Of a stretch of DNA of 64,000 bases, positions 45,417 to 54,784 are shown in pieces. The stretch's first letter is position 1, and each line of letters starts with the position of its first letter. This DNA is from Flavobacterium sp. Root935 (GTDB lineage: Bacteria > Bacteroidota > Bacteroidia > Flavobacteriales > Flavobacteriaceae), in assembly GCF_001429295.1 (NCBI RefSeq), contig NZ_LMJL01000008.1:389513-453512 (forward strand), in the 5' to 3' direction. The notes beneath the pieces are model-generated. The model made no database searches. It was given only the letters and a program-made list of their open reading frames with translations, and was not told where the DNA came from. Both the position numbers and the translations under genes were made by a program.

Positions 45417-46544
45417 TTACTTTTTAGTGTATTCTTGAGAAAAATAATCTGGAAAAGCTTTCAATCCCTCATAAAAAAAGAAGGACTCTCCTTTTATTCC
45501 CAGTTTTCTATTGGTATCAATCATATTCTTTAAAAAATCAGGTTTCGGATTTACACCGTTGACTTGAAGCAGAACCCCACAAAAGAATTTATCTTTCTGA
45601 TCTTTTTTAAGAAATTTTATTTGGTCTTCCAATGTAGCAGTGTAACTCTCAATTGTTTTTCTGTAAACCTGCGGAATTACATAATCGCAATATCCTTTGT
45701 CCAACCAAGTTGGCCAGTCTTGCAGGTATTCTTCTTTTGCCCACGGATGAATACTTGGAGCCATACTCACAATCAATTGAGGTTTGATTGCTTTTAATTC
45801 TTTATAAAGCGCGCCTAAAAAAACGGTCAATTTATCAGCCCGCCAAGTAAGCCAATCAGCATTTTTATAATCTTCCGGAGGATTATTACCGTTATGTTCT
45901 TTTTTATATAAAGCTACCGTATAAGGATCATAACCTCCTAGAGAAGGCATTGCCGGCAGACGGTCATCTCCCTGAATTCCATCTACATTATAGTTTTCAA
46001 CAACCTCCACAATCAATGATTTTACAAAATTCTGAACTTCAGGATCAATAGCATTCATCCATTCAAAACCATTTTTTGTAACTAAGTTTCCTTTATTATC
46101 TACTGCTTTCCAGTTTGGAAACTTTTTAAGGATAGCACCTCCATTCTCGCCGTAAGAAGAAGCAAAACCAAACTCAAACCATGCATGAACTTTAATATTT
46201 GCTTTATGCCCTGCTTCGATCATTTCTTGCAGCGGATCTCGACCATTAAAACGTTCCATAATTGCTTTGCCAAATAAATCATTCATTATCTTACTTGGAT
46301 ACAAAGTCGCTCCTCTATTCCAAACCACAACATAAATATCTGTAATACCAGATTTTTTGCAGACTGCAACCGTCTCTATTATATTTTCTTTTGAATCTAA
46401 AGCTTTTGAAGCAACATTAGTCACCCACACTCCTTTAATTGGAGAAATTGGAGTTGCAGCAATAGTTGTTTTCTGAATTCCTGCACAGCAAGAAAGTGAA
46501 AACAATAAAATAGGCATCATGATAATTTTTAAAATATTATGCAT
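45417..46544 (-). CDS. GHL10 (DUF187) glycoside-hydrolase-like lipoprotein, copy 2
   Basis: 375 residues from the ATG at 46544; a longer frame starts from a TTG that lies in the promoter and is rejected. Lipoprotein signal LFSLSCCAG. Same blocks as copy 1: KGVWVTNVAS, VDGIQGDDRLPAMP, VSMAPSIHPWAKEEYLQDW. The export tag after Cys is not acidic here, unlike copy 1, so this copy may stay periplasmic while copy 1 goes to the surface. It is the first gene of the locus, just after the candidate promoter. Confidence 0.85.
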   Translation of the reverse strand: MHNILKIIMMPILLFSLSCCAGIQKTTIAATPISPIKGVWVTNVASKALDSKENIIETVAVCKKSGITDIYVVVWNRGATLYPSKIMNDLFGKAIMERFNGRDPLQEMIEAGHKANIKVHAWFEFGFASSYGENGGAILKKFPNWKAVDNKGNLVTKNGFEWMNAIDPEVQNFVKSLIVEVVENYNVDGIQGDDRLPAMPSLGGYDPYTVALYKKEHNGNNPPEDYKNADWLTWRADKLTVFLGALYKELKAIKPQLIVSMAPSIHPWAKEEYLQDWPTWLDKGYCDYVIPQVYRKTIESYTATLEDQIKFLKKDQKDKFFCGVLLQVNGVNPKPDFLKNMIDTNRKLGIKGESFFFYEGLKAFPDYFSQEYTKK

Positions 46545-46568
46545 TGTTTTTGGTTTATTATTACCGAA

Positions 46569-46596
46569 CAAATATATAAAATTTTACTAACTACAA
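46569..46596 (-). promoter_or_regulatory. Candidate promoter of the saccharide operon
   Basis: On the minus strand ATTG at about 46597-46594 and TATATTTG at 46576-46569 are 17 nt apart, close to the Bacteroidota consensus. The ATG at 46544 follows 24 nt later. This is the only good promoter seen upstream of the run of minus-strand genes down to 21.5 kb. Confidence 0.55.
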
Positions 46597-46597
46597 T

Positions 46598-46938
46598 ATA
46601 GTTATTAAAATTATTTATTAATTAGATTTTAAACAATTTGAATTAACCTGAACAATTATATTTAAGATCCTCAGTAAATACAGCAAATGAACACAGAATA
46701 TATAATTAAATTATTTTTACCTTTTTAAGGATATTTTTTTTCAAAAACAAAATAATTCGCACAAAAAAATCATATTGTCAATTTTACAGCATAATAAAAA
46801 AGTAATTATTATTAATCACAAAATGAAATTATATTTATTAAATAGTGATGGAAATCATACAGAATGGACAGATCAATTAAATTTAAAAACTTAATTTAAA
46901 AAAAGACTGGTCACTACTCAAAAGAAGGAATAAAAAAA
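46598..46938. other. AT-rich spacer between GHL10 copy 2 and ROK gene
   Basis: No convincing gene. A 23-codon frame on the plus strand (ATG 46823, stop 46894) reads MKLYLLNSDGNHTEW and may be a scrap of a protein N-terminus. No repeats are apparent. Confidence 0.3.
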
Positions 46939-46964
46939 AACTCTATAAATAATTTTATAGAGTT
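46939..46964 (-). terminator. Terminator of the ROK gene
   Basis: Perfect 11-bp stem AACTCTATAAA / TTTATAGAGTT with a 4-nt loop; a nine-base A-run on the plus strand gives the U-tract on the minus strand. Confidence 0.85.
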
Positions 46965-46987
46965 TTGAAGAATTTTATAAAAAATAA

Positions 46988-48214
46988 TTATTTAAAAAAA
47001 GGAGATAACATCTTTTCTTTTACAATGCAGCAAGCTCCAATAACACCTACACGATGCCCCAGTGTTGATTTCTTTAATTTCATATCTCTATTTACCAGAC
47101 CTAGCGAATGCTTTTTCAGTGCTGATTGTATTGGAAGAAGTGCAAAATCTCCAAGCTGAGAAAAGTCTCCTCCAATAACAAGCAGATCTGGATTGAATAT
47201 ATTAAGCAAGATAGACAGATAGCGTCCCATTTTTTCACTTTGTCTGGTAACCAATTCTATACACAAGCTATCTTCGAGATTTATCGCTCCCGAGATAATA
47301 TCTAAATGCTGCAGATCCTCATTTTCATTGAGTTCAATTTTAGAATGCTTACCTTCTTTTAAAGCTTCTTTAAATTGCCTTACTAGTGACCAGCCTGAAA
47401 TTTCAGTTTCCAGACAGCCTAATTTCCCACATTGACAAATGATTTCATTTTCAAAAAGGGTACTATGCCCAAACTCACCAGAATAGCCGGACTTTCCGTA
47501 GTAAAGCTTTCCATCTGTCATTATACCAATAGCAACTCCCCAGCTGTAATTCAAGAAAATTATATTTTGCTCATCATCCACAACACCTTCACAATATTCA
47601 CCAAAAGCCATTGCTCGAGTGTCATTTTCAAGATGAACCGGAAGTCCAAGCTGTTCTGAAATAATTTCGGTCAGAGGCCTGTTTTCACTAAAAAAATAGT
47701 TATAACTAAAACCTTCCATAGAATTAATACGCCCGGAAAAGTTAATACAGATCCCTACAATCAATTTTTTCTCTACAGAACTTTCTTCAATATAGTTATT
47801 AATAAGAGCACAAAACTCCAGAAGAGATTCCTGAGAATTTTTTAATGCAAAGGGAACACGCAGATCAAGGCTTATAAACTCATTTTTGATATTCTGCAAA
47901 CCAATAGACATATGGGTCCTTCCAACCTCAACTCCTAAGAAAAAAGCACAAGTGGGATTGATACTATATAAAGAAGGTCTTCTTCCTCCACTGTTGGTTA
48001 TTTTTCCCATATCTACCACATTCCCTTCCTGTAAAAGCTCGTTGACCGCTTTAGTAACAGTAGGAACACTAGACTGCAATTCAGAACTTATTTCTGCAAT
48101 TGTAGCATTTCCCGCAGAAAGCAATCTTTTTACAATTGACTGTCTGAGCATGTGCCATTTTTGTCCTGAAAGACTATTGTCTTTACTAATATCAAGTAAA
48201 TCTTTTAAATTCAT
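46988..48214 (-). CDS. ROK-family transcriptional regulator
   Basis: 408 residues. N-terminal winged helix (ISSELQSSVPTVTKAVNELLQEGNVV, about 38-65), then a ROK domain with the zinc-binding CQCGKLGCLETEISG near residue 265 and a sugar-kinase-like fold (GVEVGRTHMSIGL, NDTRAMAFGE). ROK regulators such as NagC and Mlc sense amino sugars or their phosphates. Its place just upstream of the operon, with own promoter and terminator, makes it a likely regulator of the HexNAc-type locus, in addition to LacI at the other end. Confidence 0.9.
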   Translation of the reverse strand: MNLKDLLDISKDNSLSGQKWHMLRQSIVKRLLSAGNATIAEISSELQSSVPTVTKAVNELLQEGNVVDMGKITNSGGRRPSLYSINPTCAFFLGVEVGRTHMSIGLQNIKNEFISLDLRVPFALKNSQESLLEFCALINNYIEESSVEKKLIVGICINFSGRINSMEGFSYNYFFSENRPLTEIISEQLGLPVHLENDTRAMAFGEYCEGVVDDEQNIIFLNYSWGVAIGIMTDGKLYYGKSGYSGEFGHSTLFENEIICQCGKLGCLETEISGWSLVRQFKEALKEGKHSKIELNENEDLQHLDIISGAINLEDSLCIELVTRQSEKMGRYLSILLNIFNPDLLVIGGDFSQLGDFALLPIQSALKKHSLGLVNRDMKLKKSTLGHRVGVIGACCIVKEKMLSPFFK

Positions 48215-48242
48215 TTATCTTCGATTTTGGTAAATTCTTCTA

Positions 48243-48270
48243 CAAACATAACTCATTTTTAACTTAACAA
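48243..48270 (-). promoter_or_regulatory. Candidate promoter of the ROK gene
   Basis: GTTG at about 48271-48268 and TATGTTTG at 48250-48243 on the minus strand, 17 nt apart; ATG at 48214 follows 28 nt later. The rest of the spacer to 48544 is AT-rich; a 23-codon frame at 48369 (MKKHLKNTCFLFIA) is seen but not supported. Confidence 0.5.
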
Positions 48271-48544
48271 CCTCTTTTTTTTTATTACAAAAATTAAAAC
48301 ACAACCTTAAATTTTACATTCTATAATTTGGCACTGCAAATGTGTTACAAATTACAACCTATATCTGTATGAAAAAACATCTTAAAAATACATGTTTTTT
48401 ATTTATAGCCAAGCATTTAAAAAATAAATATATTATTTAACAAACAATTAATAAATATTTTTACAAATAAGGTTAAATATATTAATTTTTTGCTATTTTA
48501 GCAAACAACTAACTGATTATCAACCCCCATTAAATTAAACCAAT

Positions 48545-49801
48545 ATGAAAGCAAAAAAACTAATATGCATTGTTATTACAACTATTCTTATTTATGCCTG
48601 TTCAAATGAAGAAAATGTAAAGGAATCCGTTTCTCAGACAGTATCAAATAAAACAGCAAAAGCACAATTAGCCGTAAATTCTCTAGTTTCTTCAGACTGG
48701 ACTTCAGGAACTCTGTCCACTTCAATTGTACCGCCACAAAACTTGAAACACTTGAGTGGTAATTTATCTGAAAAACCAATTTGGAAAAGTAACAATCCAG
48801 AAATTATACGAGGGAATGGATGGCTAATGCAAAATGCACGCGTAGATTCCAGCAGAGGAGGTTCGTCAAATCCTCTTTCTGGTACTTTTGGAGTTTATCT
48901 ATTTCACATCAACCAATCCGGTTCTGTAAAATACTTACACGTTTTAGTTTCAAACCCTCAAACCAGTGCTCTTACAATTAGTGGAAAAGGCTCTACCTAT
49001 ACCAATTCTGAGAAACCGCTAAATGGAAGCGCAACAGGTCAGAGTTATTTTGTCTCAAAAGACTGGCTTCAAAATACGCCTCGTACAACATTTAACAACG
49101 TAACCATTAATCCGTCAAAGGTTTATGAAGTTTATAGAGCAACCTTAGCAAACAACAATATGGTAGATGGGTCTTATGAAATAACTGCTTCACAGGGTGT
49201 ATATGTCTACACAGTCGTTACTTCAACTGGATCTATTAACGATGCGGTAAATGCTACTCAGACGGCGGCCGCTGGAGATATTTATACCGAAAGTACGAAT
49301 ACGTATGGTCGGGAAGCTGGAATATATACTGAATCTGGATGGTCTGGAACTACTGACATTGACTTACCAACTGGACCAGCCTACATGGGATTATGTCTTA
49401 ATACAAGTTCAAAATTTGCTGTAGGTGGAACATATTTGCAAAATCAAAATGCTCCGTTCTCTTATAAATTAAACGGAGCTTCACAAAATACTTATGGAAA
49501 TTACGGCCACAAATATACCTTGACTCTTAAGCTAAATAATCCAAACAGTACCTCAAAAAATGTATCGCTTACATTTGCTTCTAACTTTACATCAGCAACA
49601 AATTCACCTTCCTTCACTTTCAACGGGCCACTTTATTTAAATGGAGCCTTAAAAAATATTTACACTACTCCAACACAGCCGGCACAGAACCTAGCAACTT
49701 GGAGTATTCCTGCTAACTCATTTTTTAATGCCACAATAACATTTTATGTTCCAGGTTTAATCACAACAGGACAACAGTTAATTTTAAAACAAACTAATTA
49801 A
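48545..49801 (+). CDS. DUF3370-like lipoprotein
   Basis: 418 residues with lipoprotein signal (ILIYACSNEEN). The block LKHLSGNLSEKPIWKSNNPE followed by an RGNGWLM segment resembles the opening of DUF3370, a family known mainly from cyanobacteria (pattern LPG.LD..PVFNSNSPE). Later blocks (GIYTESGWSG, NYGHKYTLTLKLNNP, TFYVPGLI) fit the same all-beta fold. Function is unknown. It precedes the metallophosphoesterase gene in the same direction by 40 bp and is divergent from the ROK gene, so it may be controlled with it. Confidence 0.6.
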   Translation: MKAKKLICIVITTILIYACSNEENVKESVSQTVSNKTAKAQLAVNSLVSSDWTSGTLSTSIVPPQNLKHLSGNLSEKPIWKSNNPEIIRGNGWLMQNARVDSSRGGSSNPLSGTFGVYLFHINQSGSVKYLHVLVSNPQTSALTISGKGSTYTNSEKPLNGSATGQSYFVSKDWLQNTPRTTFNNVTINPSKVYEVYRATLANNNMVDGSYEITASQGVYVYTVVTSTGSINDAVNATQTAAAGDIYTESTNTYGREAGIYTESGWSGTTDIDLPTGPAYMGLCLNTSSKFAVGGTYLQNQNAPFSYKLNGASQNTYGNYGHKYTLTLKLNNPNSTSKNVSLTFASNFTSATNSPSFTFNGPLYLNGALKNIYTTPTQPAQNLATWSIPANSFFNATITFYVPGLITTGQQLILKQTN

Positions 49802-49841
49802 TTATACTATTTTGCCGAGAACAAAAATTAAAGAATCACAA

Positions 49842-51716
49842 ATGATTTCTCTACACAACCTATTAAAAACTTTTTTATTAGCTGTACTTTTTTTTCAGTA
49901 TTCAATAGCTCAAAACAAGCCGTTTACTTTTGCACATATTACTGATACACATATTGGAAGTGAAAATGCTGCAGAAGATCTTGAAATGTCTGTAAAAGAT
50001 ATTAATAATAATTCTGATATTGAGTTTGTAATTCACACAGGTGATGTGACCGAATTTGGTTCTGATGAAGAATTGTACACGGCAAAAAAAATACTCGATA
50101 AACTCAAAAAACCTTATTACATTGTTCCTGGAAACCATGATGCAAAGTGGTCTGAGAGTGGATGTAATACTTTTTTAAAAGTTTTTAAAAGTGAATGCTT
50201 TGCTGTCGAAAAAAATGGTTTTCTATTTATAGGTTTGGCATCAGGACCTAATATGAGAATGTCTCCCGGACAAATTCCAAGAGAACATCTTGAGTTTTTA
50301 CAAAATGAGCTCAAAAAAAATCAAGCAAGAAAATTACCTTTAATTTCGGTAAATCATTATCCATTAGATTCAGGACTGAATAATTGGTATGAAGTAATCG
50401 ATCAATTAAAAAAGCAAAATATTCAAGCTCATTTAATGGGACACGGACATTCCAACAAAGTCTATAATTTCGAAGGAATTCCAGCTGTTATGGGCAGATC
50501 TAATCTTCGTGCCGATAAAACAAAAGAACCAAAAGACCAAATTGCGGCATATAATATCGTTAGAGTAGAAAACAACAAAATGATTTATTCGGAACGAAAA
50601 GCAGGAAAAGAAACTTCAGCACCTTGGGCCACAATTGAATTAAAAGATCATTCTTTCAGCAAAGACACAGCTATATACAAAAGACCTGATTATAGTATTA
50701 ATTTAAAATATCCAAATGTTCAAGTAGTCTGGACTAATCAATTTTCTTCGGATATTGGCAGTGGCGTTGTATTAAGTGGCAGTATTGCAGTTACAGCGAA
50801 TACAAAAGGAGAAATTACAGCCTTGAAAGCTGATACTGGAAAAAAATTATGGACATACAAAACAAAAGGAAAAATATTCTCAATACCAGCAATTGAAAAT
50901 AATATTGTGATCGTAGGCTCATCTGATAATTCTATATATGGATTAAAATTAGTTACCGGAAAAAAAATATGGAAATTTACCACTAAAAAATCTGTACTGG
51001 GATCTCCTGCAATTGAAAATGATAATGTTTTTATAGGAGGTTCTGATGGTATCTTTAGAGCGTTGAATTATAAAACCGGAAAATTAATCTGGCAGTACAA
51101 TGATGTTAGTAATTTTGTTGAATGCAGGCCTTTGGTTTTCCAAGAGAATGTGTACTTCGGGTCATGGGGAAATAGTTTTTATGCCTTAAATAAAAATACG
51201 GGTAAATTGGTCTGGAGATCAGAAAAATCAGGCAGCCGTATGCTATCACCAGCAGCAGTATTTCCTGTCGGAAGTTTTAATAAAGTCTTCATTGTTGCTC
51301 CAGACCGCTTCATGACTGCCTTTGATTCGAAATCAGGAAAGGAAATTTATCGTTCGAAAGAGGTAAGCTGCAGGGAATCGATCGGTATTTCAAAAGATGG
51401 TATGATAATTTATATAAAAAGTATGAGTGATGGTAGCTTGACTGCAATTGATGCACAAAGTGAAACCCAAAAGATACTTTGGAATGTAGATACAGAACTA
51501 GGCTACGAGATTGCCCCTTCACCTATAACAGAATCTGGCAACCTTGTTTTTGTCCCTGGACAGAACGGATTAATTTGTGCTGTAAATAAAGATTCGCAGA
51601 AGGTAGAGTGGAGATATAAAGTTTCCAATACGCTGATAAATGCCGTGACCCCTTTTGGAACAGATAAAATTCTGATCAGCACAATGGATGGAAAAGTAAT
51701 CTGTTTAAAGTACTAA
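49842..51716 (+). CDS. Metallophosphoesterase fused to PQQ-type beta-propeller
   Basis: About 624 residues from the ATG of MISLHNLLK (49842), which opens a signal peptide ending in SIAQ. Residues 20-260 are a calcineurin-like phosphoesterase with the full metal set: AHITDTHIG, GDVTE, GNHDAKW, NHYP and GHGHS. Residues 290-620 are repeated PQQ-type propeller blades with the TGKKLWTYKT, TGKKIWKFTT, TGKLIWQYND, TGKLVWRSEK series. It is exported. Possible role: phosphodiester or phosphomonoester hydrolysis on a ligand held by the propeller. Probably co-transcribed with the DUF3370 gene. Confidence 0.9.
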   Translation: MISLHNLLKTFLLAVLFFQYSIAQNKPFTFAHITDTHIGSENAAEDLEMSVKDINNNSDIEFVIHTGDVTEFGSDEELYTAKKILDKLKKPYYIVPGNHDAKWSESGCNTFLKVFKSECFAVEKNGFLFIGLASGPNMRMSPGQIPREHLEFLQNELKKNQARKLPLISVNHYPLDSGLNNWYEVIDQLKKQNIQAHLMGHGHSNKVYNFEGIPAVMGRSNLRADKTKEPKDQIAAYNIVRVENNKMIYSERKAGKETSAPWATIELKDHSFSKDTAIYKRPDYSINLKYPNVQVVWTNQFSSDIGSGVVLSGSIAVTANTKGEITALKADTGKKLWTYKTKGKIFSIPAIENNIVIVGSSDNSIYGLKLVTGKKIWKFTTKKSVLGSPAIENDNVFIGGSDGIFRALNYKTGKLIWQYNDVSNFVECRPLVFQENVYFGSWGNSFYALNKNTGKLVWRSEKSGSRMLSPAAVFPVGSFNKVFIVAPDRFMTAFDSKSGKEIYRSKEVSCRESIGISKDGMIIYIKSMSDGSLTAIDAQSETQKILWNVDTELGYEIAPSPITESGNLVFVPGQNGLICAVNKDSQKVEWRYKVSNTLINAVTPFGTDKILISTMDGKVICLKY

Positions 51717-51719
51717 TGA

Positions 51720-51914
51720 AAGGATATTTTTTTCACAATTAGAACCTCCTTTAATTTTGCTGCAAGAAGTAAGGCAGTTAAATATGATTGCTCTGAGAAA
51801 ATAAAGCAAAATCAATTTTTATTTTCATGTGCAGATCACAGTAAAAAAGAATATCATTATTGCGTTTGCGGTGCCGATAATATTTACTACCGAATAAATG
51901 GAGATTGGAGTTGA
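51720..51914 (+). other. Open frame without start, possible gene scrap
   Basis: A 64-codon stretch free of stops directly after the phosphoesterase gene, with a protein-like end (YHYCVCGADNIYYRINGDWS) and four Cys. There is no ATG in frame, so it can only be a remnant or a frameshifted extension. No family recognised. Confidence 0.3.
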
Positions 51915-52029
51915 TACCTTTTTGCGACTAAATTCTTAGGCTGTGTTTATCTGAAGCAATAAAAAATGAGGATATATTGCCTAAAATTTTTGACTGCAGC
52001 TAATTTTATTCCTGCCAATTTTTAACAGC

Positions 52030-52375
52030 ATGAAAAATACGAGAAGAACCTTTACTTTACGCTTTAAGATTCTGGCCGCTTCCATGAGCATCCACTGTGG
52101 AAGAGTCTGTGACGTGGCAGGAGAACTCAACATCAGTACAAGTACCCTTCAGCACTGGAAGAAGCTTTACCAAGAAGGCAGATTTACCATAAAGAAAACT
52201 TCAACTGAAATATCCCATAAAAATGAGCTGCAGAAGCTTCGGAAACAGATAAAAGAATTAGAAATTGAAAGGGACATCCTAAAAAAGGCTCAAAATATCT
52301 TCTTCAGGAGCGGCGGGTGAAATATTAATTCATTAGAGAAAATGCTGAAATATTTTCTGTCGAGATAAAACCTAA
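52030..52375 (+). pseudogene. IS3-family transposase relic (orfA and start of orfB)
   Basis: 52030-52320 encodes a 96-residue OrfA: a helix-turn-helix (FTLRFKILAASMS... LNISTSTLQHWKKLY) and a leucine-zipper-like end (ELQKLRKQIKELEIERDILKKA). After the stop the next codons read KY-stop-FIRENAEIFSVE, the beginning of OrfB, and then similarity is lost. The DDE catalytic part is missing, so the element is dead. The spacer 52376-52777 shows no gene. Confidence 0.8.
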
Positions 52376-52777
52376 TATTTACTAGTGTTTAATAATTCAT
52401 TAAGGAACCTCTTTTTCTGCAAAACATAGTTAATAAGGCTTTCCTGTCCAGCCAATTATTCCTTCACCAGCCTAAGCTTTTCATGACCTAATCAAAGAAA
52501 TGATAGATTCTCAACAACATTAAACACTCATTTAATAGTTAAGATCTTGATTTATTCCTAATAATGTTTATAATGAAAAATTTAATTTACACAGACCCAA
52601 GTCTCTTCTCATTTATAATAAGAGGAAACAATCTCAGAAGGCATCAAGTCGGCTGGATGATTTAGAGTGTGAAATAAATAATCAGCTGATTTAAAGAGCT
52701 GAATTTTAAAACAACTGGTTGCTAATTCTGTAAAACTTCTATATTAAAGCAGATTATATTTGTTTAAAAATTTAAAC

Positions 52778-54496
52778 ATGCCGAAAAATACATCTAAAAA
52801 GAAGATTGCAATTCTGGGAGGCGGTCCAAGCGGCCTTTTTCTTTATAAAAGATTAGTTGAATCTGGAAGTACTGATCTGGAGGTTACCATTTTTGAAAGA
52901 AAAAGCATGCTTGGAGCAGGTATGCCGTACAGCACCGAAGGCGCCAATGAAGAACATGTTACCAATGTTTCAGATAATGAAATTCCTGAAATTGTCAATT
53001 CAATCGAAGAGTGGCTGCAGACTGCTCCTGCCGAACTATTGGATAAATTCGATATAAATCCCAATAAGTTTAATGAATACAAAGTACTACCGCGAATTTT
53101 ATTTGGATATTATCTTTCTTCACAATTCGAGCTTCTGCAGCAAATCGCTTCTGTAAAAGGAATTCTTACCACTATACATTATCAGACTAATGTTCTGGAC
53201 ATTATTTACAATAAAGAGTACAATAATGTCACCATAGAAACTACAGATGATAAAGCAGTTTTTGATTATGCGGTAATTTGTACCGGTCATCATTGGCCAA
53301 TACGATATGAAGGAAAAGTAAAAGGTTATTTTGATTCGCCATATCCTCCCGCAAAATTGGCAGTGCATTTGAATCATGCCGTAGCAATAAGAGGATCTTC
53401 TCTTACTGCAATTGATGCCATTAGGACTTTAGCCCGCAGTAACGGAAAATTTATTAAAGAGGCTGATGGAACTATTCGTTTTGAAAAAGCAGCAGAGAGT
53501 CCAGATTTTAAAATGGTTATTCATTCCCGAAGCGGCATGCTTCCTGCGGTGCGTTTTCATTTAGAAGATTCTCATTTGTCCAATGATTCATTGCTGACTA
53601 GAGAAGAGATAGACGAACATCGAAAATATAACGACGGCTTTTTATCGCTTGATTTTATTTTTAAAAATAATTTTAAAGAAATTTTCCGAGAAAAAGATCC
53701 TGACTTTTATGATCGTATTAAAGAGCTGTCAATAGAGGAATTTGTTGAAGAAATGATGGAACTCAGGGAACGTCTGGATCCGTTCCAGCTTTTAAAGGCA
53801 GAATATATACAGGCCGAAAAATCAATAAAAAGACAGGAGTCAGTATATTGGAAAGAAATGCTGGCGGTATTAAGTTTTGCTATGAACCATCCTGCAAAGT
53901 ATCTTTCGGCAGAAGATATGCAGCGATTACAAAAAGTACTCATGCCTTTGATTTCTATTGTAATTGCATTTGTACCGCAGAAATCCTGCAGCGAATTACT
54001 TTCTTTACACCATGCAGGGGTTCTGGATATTGCTGCAGTAAATCATAATAGTTCTGTAGAACCTCAAAATGGCGGAGGTATACTTTACAAGTACAATGAC
54101 GAAAATGAAAATTTACAAGCTGTTTACTACAATACTTTTATCGACTGCATTGGCCAGCCTCATTTATCGTACGAAGATTTTCCATTTAAAAGTCTGCTTT
54201 CGCAAAAATTGATAAGTCCCGCCAGATTAAAGTTTAAATCTCACGAAACAGCAGCTAAAGCACTAGAAACAGGAAGTTCTGTCGAGAAAGATTCGCAGGG
54301 AAATTACTTTTTAAATGTATCAGGTATTGCGATGAACGATAATTTTCAAATTATTGATCAGTATGGCGCATACAATGAAAATATTTACATTATGGCAGTA
54401 CCTTATATCGGAGGATTTAATCCAGACTATTCTGGTTTGGATTTCTGTGAAGCAGCTTCAAAATTAATTGTCGAATCTATTTTATCTGATAATTAA
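52778..54496 (+). CDS. FAD/NAD(P)-binding protein (NAD_binding_9 type)
   Basis: 572 residues from the ATG of MPKNTSKKK (52778). The N-terminal Rossmann motif KIAILGGGPSGLFLYKRL and an FERKSMLGAGMPYS block are typical of PF13454 proteins. A second nucleotide motif is near VAIRGSSLTAIDAIRTLAR (residue 210). The end NPDYSGLDFCEAASKLI closes the flavin fold. Cytosolic, no signal. Members are flavoproteins of mostly unknown substrate, sometimes amino-acid or sidestep oxidases. It stands alone between mobile-element scraps and looks acquired or relocated. Confidence 0.8.
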   Translation: MPKNTSKKKIAILGGGPSGLFLYKRLVESGSTDLEVTIFERKSMLGAGMPYSTEGANEEHVTNVSDNEIPEIVNSIEEWLQTAPAELLDKFDINPNKFNEYKVLPRILFGYYLSSQFELLQQIASVKGILTTIHYQTNVLDIIYNKEYNNVTIETTDDKAVFDYAVICTGHHWPIRYEGKVKGYFDSPYPPAKLAVHLNHAVAIRGSSLTAIDAIRTLARSNGKFIKEADGTIRFEKAAESPDFKMVIHSRSGMLPAVRFHLEDSHLSNDSLLTREEIDEHRKYNDGFLSLDFIFKNNFKEIFREKDPDFYDRIKELSIEEFVEEMMELRERLDPFQLLKAEYIQAEKSIKRQESVYWKEMLAVLSFAMNHPAKYLSAEDMQRLQKVLMPLISIVIAFVPQKSCSELLSLHHAGVLDIAAVNHNSSVEPQNGGGILYKYNDENENLQAVYYNTFIDCIGQPHLSYEDFPFKSLLSQKLISPARLKFKSHETAAKALETGSSVEKDSQGNYFLNVSGIAMNDNFQIIDQYGAYNENIYIMAVPYIGGFNPDYSGLDFCEAASKLIVESILSDN

Positions 54497-54631
54497 CAGT
54501 TTTTAATTATTAAGAAAAGAAAAAAACAGCAGAAAACTCAGGTGTAAATATATAAAATTAGTCAAGGCAAAATAATGTATATATACCTGCCTTTCTTATT
54601 CAAAATGATCAATTTTACAAAGCTTACATTC

Positions 54632-54748
54632 TTATTTCAAGTAATTCAATTTGCTCCCGCTGCTTTCTGCAAATATTATTAAACCAATTGGCTTATTTTC
54701 GCCATCCTGCTTTTCGTACCTATCTAACCAGCGTAAATACAGTTCCAT
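54632..54748 (-). pseudogene. C-terminal scrap of a DUF1016 (YhcG-like) PDDEXK nuclease
   Basis: 38 codons on the minus strand read MELYLRWLDRYEKQDGENKP and IGLILFAESSG before a stop. This is the strongly conserved C-terminal block of the DUF1016/YhcG nuclease family. Nothing of the upstream 300 codons is left. It is a remnant. Confidence 0.7.
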
Positions 54749-54768
54749 TTAAGCAATCAGAGATTTGT

Positions 54769-54784
54769 GGCAGAATCGTGGCAC
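54769..54784 (+). repeat. Motif GGCAGAATCGTGGCAC (copy 2)
   Basis: Similar to 11529-11544 and 63595-63610 (14 of 16 positions each), all in the same orientation and in gene-free spacers next to mobile-element scraps. The surrounding spacer (54785-55113) holds no gene. Confidence 0.45.

Noticed and set aside
45417..46571. Longer start of GHL10 copy 2 at 46571
   Set aside because: That codon is TTG inside a good -7 box; the ATG at 46544 opens a proper lipoprotein signal.
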